From JAITVM01 sp031551135 (GTDB taxonomy: Bacteria; Bacillota; Clostridia; Lachnospirales; JAITVM01), in NCBI GenBank assembly GCA_031551135.1, contig JAVBOA010000017.1:31687-95686 (forward strand): DNA of 64,000 nt, written 5' to 3'. Positions 50,132 through 59,002 of the stretch are shown here, piece after piece. The translations under genes and the position numbers were made by a program. Below the pieces are notes generated by a model. It saw only the letters and a list, made by a program, of their open reading frames with translations. It was not told where the DNA came from and did not search any database. Every line of letters starts with the position of its first letter. Position 1 is the stretch's first letter.

Positions 50132-52416
50132 AATACGTCGGTAAAAGCATACAAAAAGTAGATTCAATTGCTCTTATAACTGGAAAACCGGTATATACGG
50201 ATGATTTAGCCCCTAAAAACTGTCTTTTTGTGAAACTTTTGAGATCGCCGCACGCTTTTGCGAAAGTCATTGAAGTAGATTGCGAACGTGCCTTAAAACT
50301 TCCGGGCGTTGAAAATATTTTTACTTATAAAGATGTTCCGAAAATCCGATTTTCAAGAGCCGGACAGTCGCACCCCGTAGCCTCCCCGAACGATAGCTTG
50401 ATTATTGATGAATATGTGCGTTATATCGGCGACGCTGTGGCGATTGTTGCGGCGAAAGACGAGCGCACGGCTGACGAAGCGATTAAATTAATTAAAGCTG
50501 AATACGAAATCCTTGAGCCGCTTTTGGATTTTGAAAAAGCAAGCTCCTCTGAAATAATTATTCATCCGGAGGAAGATTTTTTGCAGAATATAGATTTTAA
50601 TTCGGAGGTAAAGCGCAATATTATCGGACGGATTTATGAGGAACACGGCGATTTGCAGAAAACATTCGGCGAATGTGACGAAGTTGTTGAAGAAACATAT
50701 TATATTCAAGCTCAGGCTCATTCGGCGATGGAAACTCACCGTGCATTTTCTTATTATGATGAATACGGAAAATTGACGACGGTCTGTTCAACGCAAACGC
50801 CGTTTCATGTTCGCAGAATGATTTCAATGGCTCTGGAGCTTCCGCTAAATAAAGTCCGGGTTGTAAAACCACGCGTGGGCGGCGGCTTCGGCGCAAAACA
50901 AACTTCTTCTGCGGAAGTATATACTTCTTTTGTGACTTTTAAAACAGGCAAGCCGAGCAAAATGGTTTATAGTAGAAAAGAAGTTTTTACTTGCACAAAT
51001 TCCAAACATCAAATGCGAATCCGAATGAAAATCGGCGCAAGCAAAGACGGAAAAATTAAAGCCGTTGAAATGGAAGCTCTTTCAAATACAGGTGCTTACG
51101 GCGAACATTCCTGCACTACGCTTGGCTTAGTCGGCGGAAAAACTTTACCTTTATATAATAAATTTATTGAGGCTCAGAAATTTGATGCAACGGTTGTTTA
51201 TACGAATATCCCGACAGCGGGCGCATTTAGAGGATACGGCGCGACTCAGGGAACTTTTGCCGTGGAATCTACGGTAAATAAATTAGCCGATAAATTAAAT
51301 ATCGACCCGACCGAAATCAGAAAAATAAATCTAATCGAAGCCGGAGATATTTCTCCGTTTTTAAGCCGAGAACATTCTCTGCCGCCGGTTGCTCTGACTT
51401 CGTCATCGCTATTAAAATGTATTGAACGCGGCAAAGAATTAATTGAATGGGATAAAAAATATAAAAATAAAAATATCGTAGATAATAAAATAAAATCCGT
51501 CGGAATGGCTGTTTGTATGCAAGGCTCCGGAATTTCCGGAATCGATACGGCGAATGTTGTTATAAAATTAAACGAAGGCGGAAGCTATACGCTTATGCAC
51601 GGCGCAAGCGATATCGGCACAGGAAGCGACACAGCTTTATCGCAGATTGCGGCTGAAATTTTGGAAACTCCTGTAGAAAATATTAATGTAAACGGCGTTG
51701 ATACCGATTATTCTCCGTTCGACCCGGGTTCTTATGCATCCAGTACAACTCTTGTGACGGGAAGTGCCGCAAAATTAGCAGCCGAAGATTTGCGAAATAA
51801 AATAATTGCTTTGGCGGCGGCGTACTTTGAAACGGATATCGAAAATATTAATTTCGATGGAGAATACGCAAGCTTTGAAAATAAAAATATTTCTCTAGAA
51901 GATTTATCATATGTTGCGCTTTCTTCAAAATATAAAGCGCATCTCGAAGGAAAAGGCTTTTATGGTTTGAATATTTCGCCGCCGCCGTTTGTGGCAGGAT
52001 TTGCGGAAATAGAAATCGATTTGGAAACCGGAAAAGTTACGCCTGTTAAATTTATCGGCGTTGTGGATTGCGGAACGGTTGTAAACGAAAACCTTGCCAG
52101 AGTTCAGGCAGAAGGCGGATTTTCTCAGGGAATCGGAATGGCTTTGTATGAAGATGTAAAATATTTGAAAAACGGCAGACTTGCGACAGACAGCTTTATG
52201 CAGTATTCGATTCCGACGAGAGCGGATGTCGGAGAAATTTTGGTTGATTTTGTTCCGAGCTATGAACCGAACGGACCTTTCGGCGCGAAATCTATCGGAG
52301 AAGTTGTAAACAATACTCCAAGTCCTGCAATACAAAATGCAATCTATAATGCAACTGGCTTGCATTTAACAAGATTGCCGATGAGCAGCGAAGATATTTT
52401 GATGGGAACTCTATAA
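50128..52416 (+). CDS. xdhA: Xanthine-dehydrogenase-type molybdopterin subunit
   Basis: A 762-residue molybdenum hydroxylase large subunit. N-terminal YVGKSIQKVDSIALITGKPV, cofactor motifs GGGFGAKQTSSAE, RGYGATQGTFAVES, HGASDIGTGSDT, and the catalytic Glu in FGAKSIGEV. ATG 50128 overlaps the previous stop (ATGA) and follows AGGCGGTG. The substrate is inferred as xanthine or hypoxanthine from the pbuG-ade context; other purine hydroxylases, including selenium-dependent forms, are possible. Confidence 0.92.
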   Translation: MKYVGKSIQKVDSIALITGKPVYTDDLAPKNCLFVKLLRSPHAFAKVIEVDCERALKLPGVENIFTYKDVPKIRFSRAGQSHPVASPNDSLIIDEYVRYIGDAVAIVAAKDERTADEAIKLIKAEYEILEPLLDFEKASSSEIIIHPEEDFLQNIDFNSEVKRNIIGRIYEEHGDLQKTFGECDEVVEETYYIQAQAHSAMETHRAFSYYDEYGKLTTVCSTQTPFHVRRMISMALELPLNKVRVVKPRVGGGFGAKQTSSAEVYTSFVTFKTGKPSKMVYSRKEVFTCTNSKHQMRIRMKIGASKDGKIKAVEMEALSNTGAYGEHSCTTLGLVGGKTLPLYNKFIEAQKFDATVVYTNIPTAGAFRGYGATQGTFAVESTVNKLADKLNIDPTEIRKINLIEAGDISPFLSREHSLPPVALTSSSLLKCIERGKELIEWDKKYKNKNIVDNKIKSVGMAVCMQGSGISGIDTANVVIKLNEGGSYTLMHGASDIGTGSDTALSQIAAEILETPVENINVNGVDTDYSPFDPGSYASSTTLVTGSAAKLAAEDLRNKIIALAAAYFETDIENINFDGEYASFENKNISLEDLSYVALSSKYKAHLEGKGFYGLNISPPPFVAGFAEIEIDLETGKVTPVKFIGVVDCGTVVNENLARVQAEGGFSQGIGMALYEDVKYLKNGRLATDSFMQYSIPTRADVGEILVDFVPSYEPNGPFGAKSIGEVVNNTPSPAIQNAIYNATGLHLTRLPMSSEDILMGTL

Positions 52417-52429
52417 TTTGTCAAATAGC

Positions 52430-52453
52430 AGAATGGCGCAATCGCGCCATTCT
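52430..52453. terminator. Bidirectional terminator between the xdh and arg operons
   Basis: AGAATGGCGC and GCGCCATTCT make a perfect 10-bp stem with an AATC loop between convergent operons. The tails on each side are only moderately T-rich. Confidence 0.75.
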
Positions 52454-52464
52454 GAAAATCTTCT

Positions 52465-53370
52465 TTATTTCATCAATTTAACCATAATTGCTTTCTGAAC
52501 ATGCATGCGGTTTTCAGCTTCGTCGAAAATTTCAACAGCGTGTTTTTCAAAAGTCTCTTCCGAAATTTCTTCGTCTTTATGCGCCGGCAAACAGTGCTGA
52601 ACGATACAGCCGCTGTTCGTTAAGCTCATCAATTTTTCATCAATCAAATATCCTTTGAAGTCATTCAGCCTTTTTTTGGCTTCGGCTTCCTGACCCATAG
52701 ATGTCCAAACATCCGTAACCAGTACGTCTGCGCCTTCGGCGGCTTTTTCCGGTACACGCACGATTTCGAAATCAGGATTGTTTTTCGCAAATTCCAAAAC
52801 AGCGTCGTGAGGTTCATAGCCTTCCGGACAAGAAAGCGAAAATTTCATTCCGAGCTTCAAGGCTCCGACGATATACGAATTGCAAACATTGTTTCCGTCA
52901 CCGATAAACGCAACTTTTAAACCCTTTAAATCTTTTTTATATTCTTTGACCGTCATAATATCGGCCATTGTTTGGCAAGGATGCGCCTCGTTTGTAAGTC
53001 CGTTAATTACAGGAATGCTCGAATATTTAGCCAATAATTCAACTTTTTCCTGTTCGAAAGAGCGAATCATTATTCCGTCGAGATAACGTGATAAAACTCT
53101 TGCTGTATCCTGAATAGATTCTCCTCTGCCAAGCTGCAAATCAGCGGAAGATAAAAACATAGGATATCCGCCAAGCTGGTACATTCCGACTTCGAAAGAA
53201 ACTCTGGTACGGGTCGAGGATTTTTCAAAAATCAATCCGATTGTTTTTCCTTCCAAATGATGATGTTTGATATTGTTTTTCGTTTCGGATTTCAATTTGA
53301 TTCCCAAATCGATAATTTCGTTTAGTTCCTCCGAAGAATAATCAAGTATTTTAAGGAAATCTTTTTTCAT
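52465..53370 (-). CDS. argF: Ornithine carbamoyltransferase
   Basis: A 301-residue enzyme that makes citrulline from ornithine and carbamoyl phosphate. Carbamoyl-phosphate loop KSSTRTRVSFE, NGLTNEAHPCQTMADIMT, FIGDGNNVCNS and HCLPAHKDEEI. Last gene of argCJBDF, so its position favours biosynthesis rather than degradation. Starts 11 bp after argD. Confidence 0.96.
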   Translation of the reverse strand: MKKDFLKILDYSSEELNEIIDLGIKLKSETKNNIKHHHLEGKTIGLIFEKSSTRTRVSFEVGMYQLGGYPMFLSSADLQLGRGESIQDTARVLSRYLDGIMIRSFEQEKVELLAKYSSIPVINGLTNEAHPCQTMADIMTVKEYKKDLKGLKVAFIGDGNNVCNSYIVGALKLGMKFSLSCPEGYEPHDAVLEFAKNNPDFEIVRVPEKAAEGADVLVTDVWTSMGQEAEAKKRLNDFKGYLIDEKLMSLTNSGCIVQHCLPAHKDEEISEETFEKHAVEIFDEAENRMHVQKAIMVKLMK

Positions 53371-53381
53371 AATAATCGCTC

Positions 53382-54545
53382 CTATTCCAATGTCTTTTTC
53401 AATATTTCAAGCCCTTTGTCGATTTCTTCATAAGAAATAACAAGCGGCGGTAAAAACCTGAGTACGTTAGTTCCTGCCGAAAGAATAACCAAACCGTTTT
53501 TCAAGCAAGAATTTATAATTTCTTTTGGTTCTTTTTCGATAATTTCAACACCGATCATCAGGCCGCGTCCGCGAACGTCTTTTACGATTTTCGAATTGAA
53601 ATTTCTGATTTTGGATTTTATATATTCGCCCTTTTCAACAACTTGCGCTAAAAAATCCGGATTATATATTTTCTCCATTACAACGAGCGCGCCTGCGGTA
53701 CAAACCGGATTTCCGCCAAAAGTTGTGCCGTGATGTCCGTATTGTAATGTATTTTCCAATTTTTCATTGCATAAAAATGCACCGATCGGCAAACCGGCAC
53801 CAAGTCCTTTTGCCAAAGTAATAATATCCGCCTTTACATCAAAATATTCATAGCCGAACATTTTTCCCGTGCGTCCGATTCCTGTCTGAACTTCATCAAA
53901 AATAACGAGAATATCTTTTTGATTGCAGAACTCAACGAGCTTTTTAACATAATTCGAATCCAGCGGCAGAACTCCGCCTTCTCCCTGAATACTTTCAAGC
54001 ATTACGGCGCATACTGTCCCGTCGGCAATCGAAATAAAATCTTCGTAATTATTCGGTTCGGCGTATAAAAATCCTTCCGTGAACGGGAAAAAATAATTAT
54101 GAAATTTATCTTGACCTGTGGCTTTTAGAGTAGTAATCGTTCTGCCATGAAACGACGATTTTAAAGTAATTATATTATTGCGTCCGTCGCCGTATTTATC
54201 GAAAGAATATTTTCGGGCAAGTTTAATTGCGCCTTCGTTTGCTTCTGCGCCGGAATTACAAAAGAAAGTTTTTTTCATACCGGAAGCGGCGGCAAGTTTT
54301 TCCGCCAATAATATTTGCGGCTTTGTATAATATAAATTTGAAATATGCTGCAAGTTTCCGGCTTGTTCGGCGATTGCCGCAACCCAGTCTTTATCGTTAT
54401 AACCTAATGAATTAACGCCGATACCGGAAGTAAAATCGATATACGAATTTCCGTCCGAGTCAAATAATACGCTGTTTTGACCTTTTTCAAAAAGCACATC
54501 ATAGCGGGCGTATGTATTCATAATATATTTTTTATCAGCTTCCAT
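53382..54545 (-). CDS. argD: Acetylornithine aminotransferase
   Basis: A 387-residue PLP enzyme of class III. PLP-lysine in DIITLAKGLGAGLPIGA, phosphate site FCNSGAEANEGAIK, FDEVQTGIGRTG. It converts N-acetylglutamate semialdehyde to N-acetylornithine. GGAGG is ahead of the ATG. Confidence 0.95.
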   Translation of the reverse strand: MEADKKYIMNTYARYDVLFEKGQNSVLFDSDGNSYIDFTSGIGVNSLGYNDKDWVAAIAEQAGNLQHISNLYYTKPQILLAEKLAAASGMKKTFFCNSGAEANEGAIKLARKYSFDKYGDGRNNIITLKSSFHGRTITTLKATGQDKFHNYFFPFTEGFLYAEPNNYEDFISIADGTVCAVMLESIQGEGGVLPLDSNYVKKLVEFCNQKDILVIFDEVQTGIGRTGKMFGYEYFDVKADIITLAKGLGAGLPIGAFLCNEKLENTLQYGHHGTTFGGNPVCTAGALVVMEKIYNPDFLAQVVEKGEYIKSKIRNFNSKIVKDVRGRGLMIGVEIIEKEPKEIINSCLKNGLVILSAGTNVLRFLPPLVISYEEIDKGLEILKKTLE

Positions 54546-54554
54546 ATATCCTCC

Positions 54555-55415
54555 TTAATCTTTGATTATCATTGTGCCGACACCTTCGTCGGAGAGCATT
54601 TCTATTAAAATCGAATGCGGTACGCGTCCGTCAATTATATGCGCTCTTGAAACATTATTTTCAACGGCTTCAAAACAGCAATCAACTTTTGGAATCATAC
54701 CGCCGGAAATAATTCCGCTTGATTTAAGTTCTTCGATTTCGGAAAGTCTGACCACGGATATCAAAGAATCATCATCTCTATAATCTTTCATTATCCCCTT
54801 AACGTCGGTTAAGAGAATAAGTTTTTCGGCGTTTAATGCGATTGCGATTTTGCTTGCGGCAAGGTCGGCGTTAATATTCATTGATTGATTATGCTCGCCT
54901 TTTGCAACGGTCGAAATAACTGGAATCATGCCTTTTTCGATAACATCATTTATAATGCTTACATCAACTTCGGAAATTTCGCCGACGTATCCGTAATCGA
55001 TTCCGGCTTTTGAAACTTTTTCGGCTTTCAGCATATTTCCGTCCAAACCGCAAAGCCCGACGGCGCGGCCGCCCTCGCTTCCGATAAAGCTGACTAAATC
55101 TTTGTTAAGCTTTCCGCATAAAACCATTTGAACAATATCCATTGTTTCGCTGTCGGTATAGCGCAAACCGTTTATGAATTTTGATTCTTTGCCGACTTTC
55201 GAAAGCATTTCAGTAATTTCCGGTCCGCCGCCGTGAATCAAAACAACATTAACACCAATCAGCCAAAGCATTACAATATCACGAATTACGGCTTCTTTTA
55301 ACGATTCGCTAATCATAGCGTTGCCGCCGTATTTTATTACAACGGTCTTTTTATGGTACTCTTTTATATAAGGAAGCGCCCTGATTAGAGTTGTTGCTCT
55401 ATCGTTTACAGTCAT
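54555..55415 (-). CDS. argB: Acetylglutamate kinase
   Basis: A 286-residue amino-acid kinase. KTVVIKYGGNAMI, VLIHGGGPEI, NINADLAASKIAIAL and SGGMIPKVDCC. ATG 55415 is chosen (GGAGG 6 nt upstream); the ATG at 55430 would begin inside the ribosome site. Second step of the acetylated arginine route. Confidence 0.95.
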   Translation of the reverse strand: MTVNDRATTLIRALPYIKEYHKKTVVIKYGGNAMISESLKEAVIRDIVMLWLIGVNVVLIHGGGPEITEMLSKVGKESKFINGLRYTDSETMDIVQMVLCGKLNKDLVSFIGSEGGRAVGLCGLDGNMLKAEKVSKAGIDYGYVGEISEVDVSIINDVIEKGMIPVISTVAKGEHNQSMNINADLAASKIAIALNAEKLILLTDVKGIMKDYRDDDSLISVVRLSEIEELKSSGIISGGMIPKVDCCFEAVENNVSRAHIIDGRVPHSILIEMLSDEGVGTMIIKD

Positions 55416-55426
55416 ATATTCCTCCA

Positions 55427-56650
55427 TCAAGTACGGTAAGAACCGTTTATTTTAACATATTCATAAGTAAGGTCACAGCCGAAAGAAGCGGATTTTCCGT
55501 TGCCGTCATTCATATTAACAATCACGGTTATTTCGTCGGCTTCGAGGATTTTCAAAGCGAATTCCTCGTCAAAATCTACGGATGCGCCGTTTTTGCAAAG
55601 GTTGATTTTTCCACTTTCGGAAGCGAAATATACATCTATTTTATTCGGGTCGAATTCAACGCCGCTGTATCCCAAAGCACATAAAATTCTGCCCCAATTA
55701 GCGTCTTTTCCGAACATTGCGGCTTTCACTAAATTAGACATAATTACGGATTTTGATAAAACACGGGCATCCTCGTTGGTTTTCGCGCCAAAAAGTTCGC
55801 AGATTAATAATTTAGACGCGCCTTCGCCGTCTTTAGCAATCATTTTGGAAATTTTAATCATCAAAGCTTCTAAAGCTTCGGTAAATATTTTATAATCATC
55901 ATTTTCCGAATCTATTAATTTATTTTCTGCCAAGCCGCTTGCCATAATTACGGCCATATCGTTTGTGCTTGTATCGCCGTCAACGCTGACACGGTTAAGG
56001 GAATTATCGATTACCGATTTAAACGATTTTTCCAGCATTTCTTTAGAAATATTTGCATCGGTCGTAATAAACGAGAGCAAAGTTGCCATATTCGGATTAA
56101 TCATTCCGGAGCCTTTAGCGATTGCCGAAATAATAATTTCTTTATCGCCTAAATAAAATTTAACGGCGGCTTCTTTTTTAAAAGTATCGGTTGTTAAAAT
56201 AGCTTCGGATACATCAGCGCCGCCTTCTTTGGAAAGCGCGTTCACCAGAGCAGGGATTCCTTTTTCGATTACGTCGATATTGAGCGGCTGACCGATTACT
56301 CCCGTTGAAGCAACAAGCACGTTTTCTTTATCGATGGATAAAGATTTTGCGACAGAGAGGCACATTTTTTCAGCTTTTTCGTGGCCGTCGGCATTGCAGG
56401 TGTTTGCGTTTCCGCTGTTTACGATAATCGCTCTGGCTTCATTATTTTCAAGATGTTTTTTAGTAATGGCAATCGGTGCGCCTTTAACAATATTCGTTGT
56501 ATAAACGGCGGCAACATTGCAGTTTTTTTCACAAAAAATCAAGCCTAAATCTTTTTTTGATTTATTTTTTCTGAGTCCGCAATAAACTCCGGACGCGGTA
56601 AAACCTTTTGGTGAAGTAATATTTCCATTGAAAAATTCCAAATCATTCAA
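55427..56650 (-). CDS. argJ: Bifunctional ornithine acetyltransferase/N-acetylglutamate synthase
   Basis: A 407-residue self-cleaving enzyme. The cleavage-site context KGSGMINPNMATLLSFITTD puts the nucleophilic Thr at the ATLL junction, giving alpha and beta chains. It transfers acetyl from acetylornithine back to glutamate, so the pathway is cyclic. The gap to argC is 14 bp. Confidence 0.95.
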   Translation of the reverse strand: MNDLEFFNGNITSPKGFTASGVYCGLRKNKSKKDLGLIFCEKNCNVAAVYTTNIVKGAPIAITKKHLENNEARAIIVNSGNANTCNADGHEKAEKMCLSVAKSLSIDKENVLVASTGVIGQPLNIDVIEKGIPALVNALSKEGGADVSEAILTTDTFKKEAAVKFYLGDKEIIISAIAKGSGMINPNMATLLSFITTDANISKEMLEKSFKSVIDNSLNRVSVDGDTSTNDMAVIMASGLAENKLIDSENDDYKIFTEALEALMIKISKMIAKDGEGASKLLICELFGAKTNEDARVLSKSVIMSNLVKAAMFGKDANWGRILCALGYSGVEFDPNKIDVYFASESGKINLCKNGASVDFDEEFALKILEADEITVIVNMNDGNGKSASFGCDLTYEYVKINGSYRT

Positions 56651-56664
56651 GCCCCTTCGTTGTA

Positions 56665-57696
56665 TTAGAATGCTGTCGGCAAAAAATCCAAACCGGATTT
56701 TTCGTCGATACCAAGACAGAGATTCATATTTTGAATCGCCTGACCGGCTGCGCCTTTAATCATATTATCTATTGTTGAAACTATAATTATGCTGTTTGTG
56801 TGTTTATCTTCGTGCAAAGAGATATCACAAAAATTGGAATGTGTAACATTCGCAATATTGCAAGCCTCGCCGAGAGGCATTAAACGCACAAAATATTCAT
56901 CTTTATAAAATTCCGAATACAGTTTATGAATTTCTTCTATATCGGAGTTTTTAATATTATCGCAATAAATTGTGGACAAAATTCCACGGCTTACCGGCAG
57001 TAAATGCGGTACAAAAGTAATTTTTATTTTTTCGCCGTACATAATCGATAAAGTTTGTTCTATCTCCGGAATATGGCGGTGATTTGCTAATTTATACGGC
57101 GAAAAAGCTTCGTTGCAATCCGGAAAATGCGTGTTTTGGGTAAGTCCGCGCCCTGCGCCTGTAACACCGGATTTGCAGTCGGCGATAATTCGCGTTCCGA
57201 TTATTTTATTTTTTAAAAGCGGATAAAGTCCAAGCGAAATCGAGGTCGGATAACAGCCGGGATTTCCGATTATTTTCGAATTTTTTATTTGTGTGCGGTT
57301 TAATTCCGGAAGACCGTAGACTGAATTTTTATGCAATTCTTTTTCGGAAAATTCATTTCCATACCAAGATTTATATTCTTCCTCATTATCCAGCCGAAAA
57401 TCTGCACCGAGGTCAATAAATATTTTGCCCGTGCATTTTTTTGCAATTTCTTCGGATAAACCGTGGGGCAGGGCGGCGAACACAATATCTGCGCCGTCTA
57501 TCGCTTCATCTTGCGAAACTAATTTATAATTATTTATATTCCCTAAATTTCTGTAAATGGAATTTATAGCTTTGCCCTCAAAACTGACCGAAGAAAGCTT
57601 GTGGATATTTACATGCGGATGAGAATATAAAATTCTGAATAATTCAAGTCCGGCGTATCCTGTAGCTCCCAAAACAGAAACTTTATATTTATTCAT
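56665..57696 (-). CDS. argC: N-acetyl-gamma-glutamyl-phosphate reductase
   Basis: A 343-residue NADPH-dependent reductase with the catalytic Cys in GNPGCYPTS and the Rossmann start KVSVLGATGYAGLE. It is the first gene of the operon; TAGGAAGGTG lies before the ATG. A probable ArgR operator sits upstream. Confidence 0.95.
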   Translation of the reverse strand: MNKYKVSVLGATGYAGLELFRILYSHPHVNIHKLSSVSFEGKAINSIYRNLGNINNYKLVSQDEAIDGADIVFAALPHGLSEEIAKKCTGKIFIDLGADFRLDNEEEYKSWYGNEFSEKELHKNSVYGLPELNRTQIKNSKIIGNPGCYPTSISLGLYPLLKNKIIGTRIIADCKSGVTGAGRGLTQNTHFPDCNEAFSPYKLANHRHIPEIEQTLSIMYGEKIKITFVPHLLPVSRGILSTIYCDNIKNSDIEEIHKLYSEFYKDEYFVRLMPLGEACNIANVTHSNFCDISLHEDKHTNSIIIVSTIDNMIKGAAGQAIQNMNLCLGIDEKSGLDFLPTAF

Positions 57697-57737
57697 TAAA
57701 GCACCTTCCTAAAAAATGATTTTCAAGTTATATTATT

Positions 57738-57788
57738 ATAATAAATATAATTGATTTAAAAGTCAATAGATTTTGAATAATTATTCAA
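57738..57788 (-). promoter_or_regulatory. argC promoter with ARG box
   Basis: On the minus strand, TTGACT (57761-57766), a 17-bp spacer and TATTAT (57738-57743) form a promoter. Just upstream lies the palindrome TTGAATAATTATTCAA at 57773-57788, which matches the ARG-box pattern bound by ArgR/AhrC. Confidence 0.75.
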
Positions 57789-57835
57789 CAACAAGAATAT
57801 ATTTGCAAGATTGATAAAAAGAAAGAAGTGAAAAT

Positions 57836-58528
57836 ATGAAATATAATGGACTTATTTTGGATTTGGACAATACTTTATATAGAATCGGCAATGCCGGCGA
57901 TATCGCCATTGAGAAAACCGCCCGGTATTTTAAAGAGCTGGTCAATATTGATGAAGCGGAATTTATAAAAGCGTTTTATAAATCCGGTATCGATTTGAAA
58001 TATAAAATCGGCTCGCAGGCGGCTTGTCACAACAGATTGATATACTTTAAAAAAACAATAGAATACTTTGGATTAAATCCGTTTTTATACGCATTGGATT
58101 TAAATAATTTCCATTGCAATGCGTTTATGAATGAAATAATTTTATCCGACGGCGTATATCGAATTTTGCAGAAATTCAAAAATAATAAAGGTAAAATTTG
58201 TATTTTGACGGATATGATGACGGATGTGCAATTGATAAAAATAAAAAAATTGGGTTTGGAAAATCTTATTGACATTATGTTTACAAGCGAAGAAATTGGC
58301 GCAGAAAAACCGAATCCTTTGGGGTTTTATACTTGCATTGATTATTTGAATTTGCCTAAAAACGAAATTCTGTTTATCGGCGATAATTATGAAAGAGATA
58401 TAATCGGTGCGGAAATTTGCGGACTTGAGAGTATTTATATCGATATCGATGATAGTAAAAAACATAAAAATTCCGTCAGAAATTTTGAGGAGGTCGAAGC
58501 TTTTATCTTCGCAAACTTTTTTAAATGA
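57836..58528 (+). CDS. HAD-family hydrolase
   Basis: A 230-residue haloacid-dehalogenase phosphatase. Motif I LDLDNTLY, motif II CILTDM, motif III Lys in GAEKPNPLGF, motif IV FIGDNYERDIIGA. The helical cap (about 20-110) suggests a type C1 small-molecule phosphatase. Divergent from argC; AAAGAAGTG precedes the ATG. Substrate unknown. Confidence 0.88.
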   Translation: MKYNGLILDLDNTLYRIGNAGDIAIEKTARYFKELVNIDEAEFIKAFYKSGIDLKYKIGSQAACHNRLIYFKKTIEYFGLNPFLYALDLNNFHCNAFMNEIILSDGVYRILQKFKNNKGKICILTDMMTDVQLIKIKKLGLENLIDIMFTSEEIGAEKPNPLGFYTCIDYLNLPKNEILFIGDNYERDIIGAEICGLESIYIDIDDSKKHKNSVRNFEEVEAFIFANFFK

Positions 58529-58547
58529 TATCTCCTTTAAATTTGTT

Positions 58548-58553
58548 TATAAT
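58548..58553 (+). promoter_or_regulatory. -10 box of the Y RNA candidate
   Basis: TATAAT at 58548-58553, about 8-10 bp before the first paired base of the RNA (58563). No good -35 box is seen at 17 bp, so the call is weak. Confidence 0.45.
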
Positions 58554-58560
58554 ATATTTA

Positions 58561-58690
58561 AATCTTGTAGCGGTAAAGCAATTTCATCCTTCAAATGGCG
58601 TTGTCAAAGGTTCGAATCCTATCGGGACTAATAACCCCGTAGCTCAGTTGGTAGAGCGCGAAAACATTGCCTTAAACATTCACAAGAACA
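58561..58690 (+). ncRNA. yrlA: YrlA-type Y RNA candidate with a circularly permuted tRNA-like domain
   Basis: Starting about 8 bp after a -10 box, 58563-58568 (TCTTGT) pairs with 58682-58687 (ACAAGA). An inner stem TAA-A-GCAAT pairs with ATTGC-C-TTA (58574-58582 and 58666-58674). Between them lies a tRNA elbow in permuted order: a T-arm (AGG TTCGAAT CCT, 58608-58620); then an acceptor-like stem closed by a loop (CGGG 58623-58626, CCCG 58636-58639); then a perfect D-arm (GCTC AGTTGGTA GAGC, 58642-58657). YrlA RNAs are known to mimic tRNA and to be encoded beside rsr; the Ro gene lies about 310 bp downstream. The 3' end is an estimate. Confidence 0.75.
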
Positions 58691-58695
58691 AAATT

Positions 58696-58767
58696 TAACC
58701 GAAGCGGCGTATTCGAATACTTCATCTGATTAATGAAAAATCCTTCGAATATGGATATTCTCGGTTA
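58696..58767 (+). other. Structured intergenic segment between the Y RNA and rsr
   Basis: TAACCGA / TCGGTTA (58696-58702, 58761-58767) enclose ATTCGAA / TTCGAAT (58711-58717, 58744-58750), a nested hairpin. It may be a 3' part of the Y RNA transcript, a processing element or a separate small RNA. Confidence 0.45.
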
Positions 58768-58860
58768 TATTAATTTAAGCCGATGCAGAACAAACGGATA
58801 CTTCAAAAAGATTGAAAACTATATGTTTGTTGTAAACATTCCATCTTTTTAATTGTTTAT

Positions 58861-58963
58861 CAGCAAACATTTTCCGCTGTTTATAGGCAAGCATTAATGA
58901 TTTTCTATCCTTAATAATGAAAATAGTATAAATCATTAATGCGACCTATATAGCTGTTTGTTG
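58861..58963 (+). other. Long nested inverted repeat upstream of rsr
   Basis: CAGCAAACA / TGTTTGTTG, TATAGG / CCTATA and a perfect 13-bp GCATTAATGATTT / AAATCATTAATGC nest in order. The loop (58904-58929) holds the end of a MITE-like repeat (TGAAAATAGTAT). An outer TAAGCCGA / TCGGCTTA pair (58776-58783, 58970-58977) closes it. Perhaps a second Y-RNA-like transcript or the structured leader of rsr. Confidence 0.5.
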
Positions 58964-59002
58964 AGGTTCTCGGCTTATTAAATAAGAATCAGGGGGTATA
59001 AT

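Noticed and set aside
58609..58657. Two broken tRNA genes (3' half then 5' half)
   Set aside because: The acceptor-like strands CGGG and CCCG close on each other and outer stems pair around them, so a single permuted tRNA-like RNA explains the order better than two truncated tRNAs.
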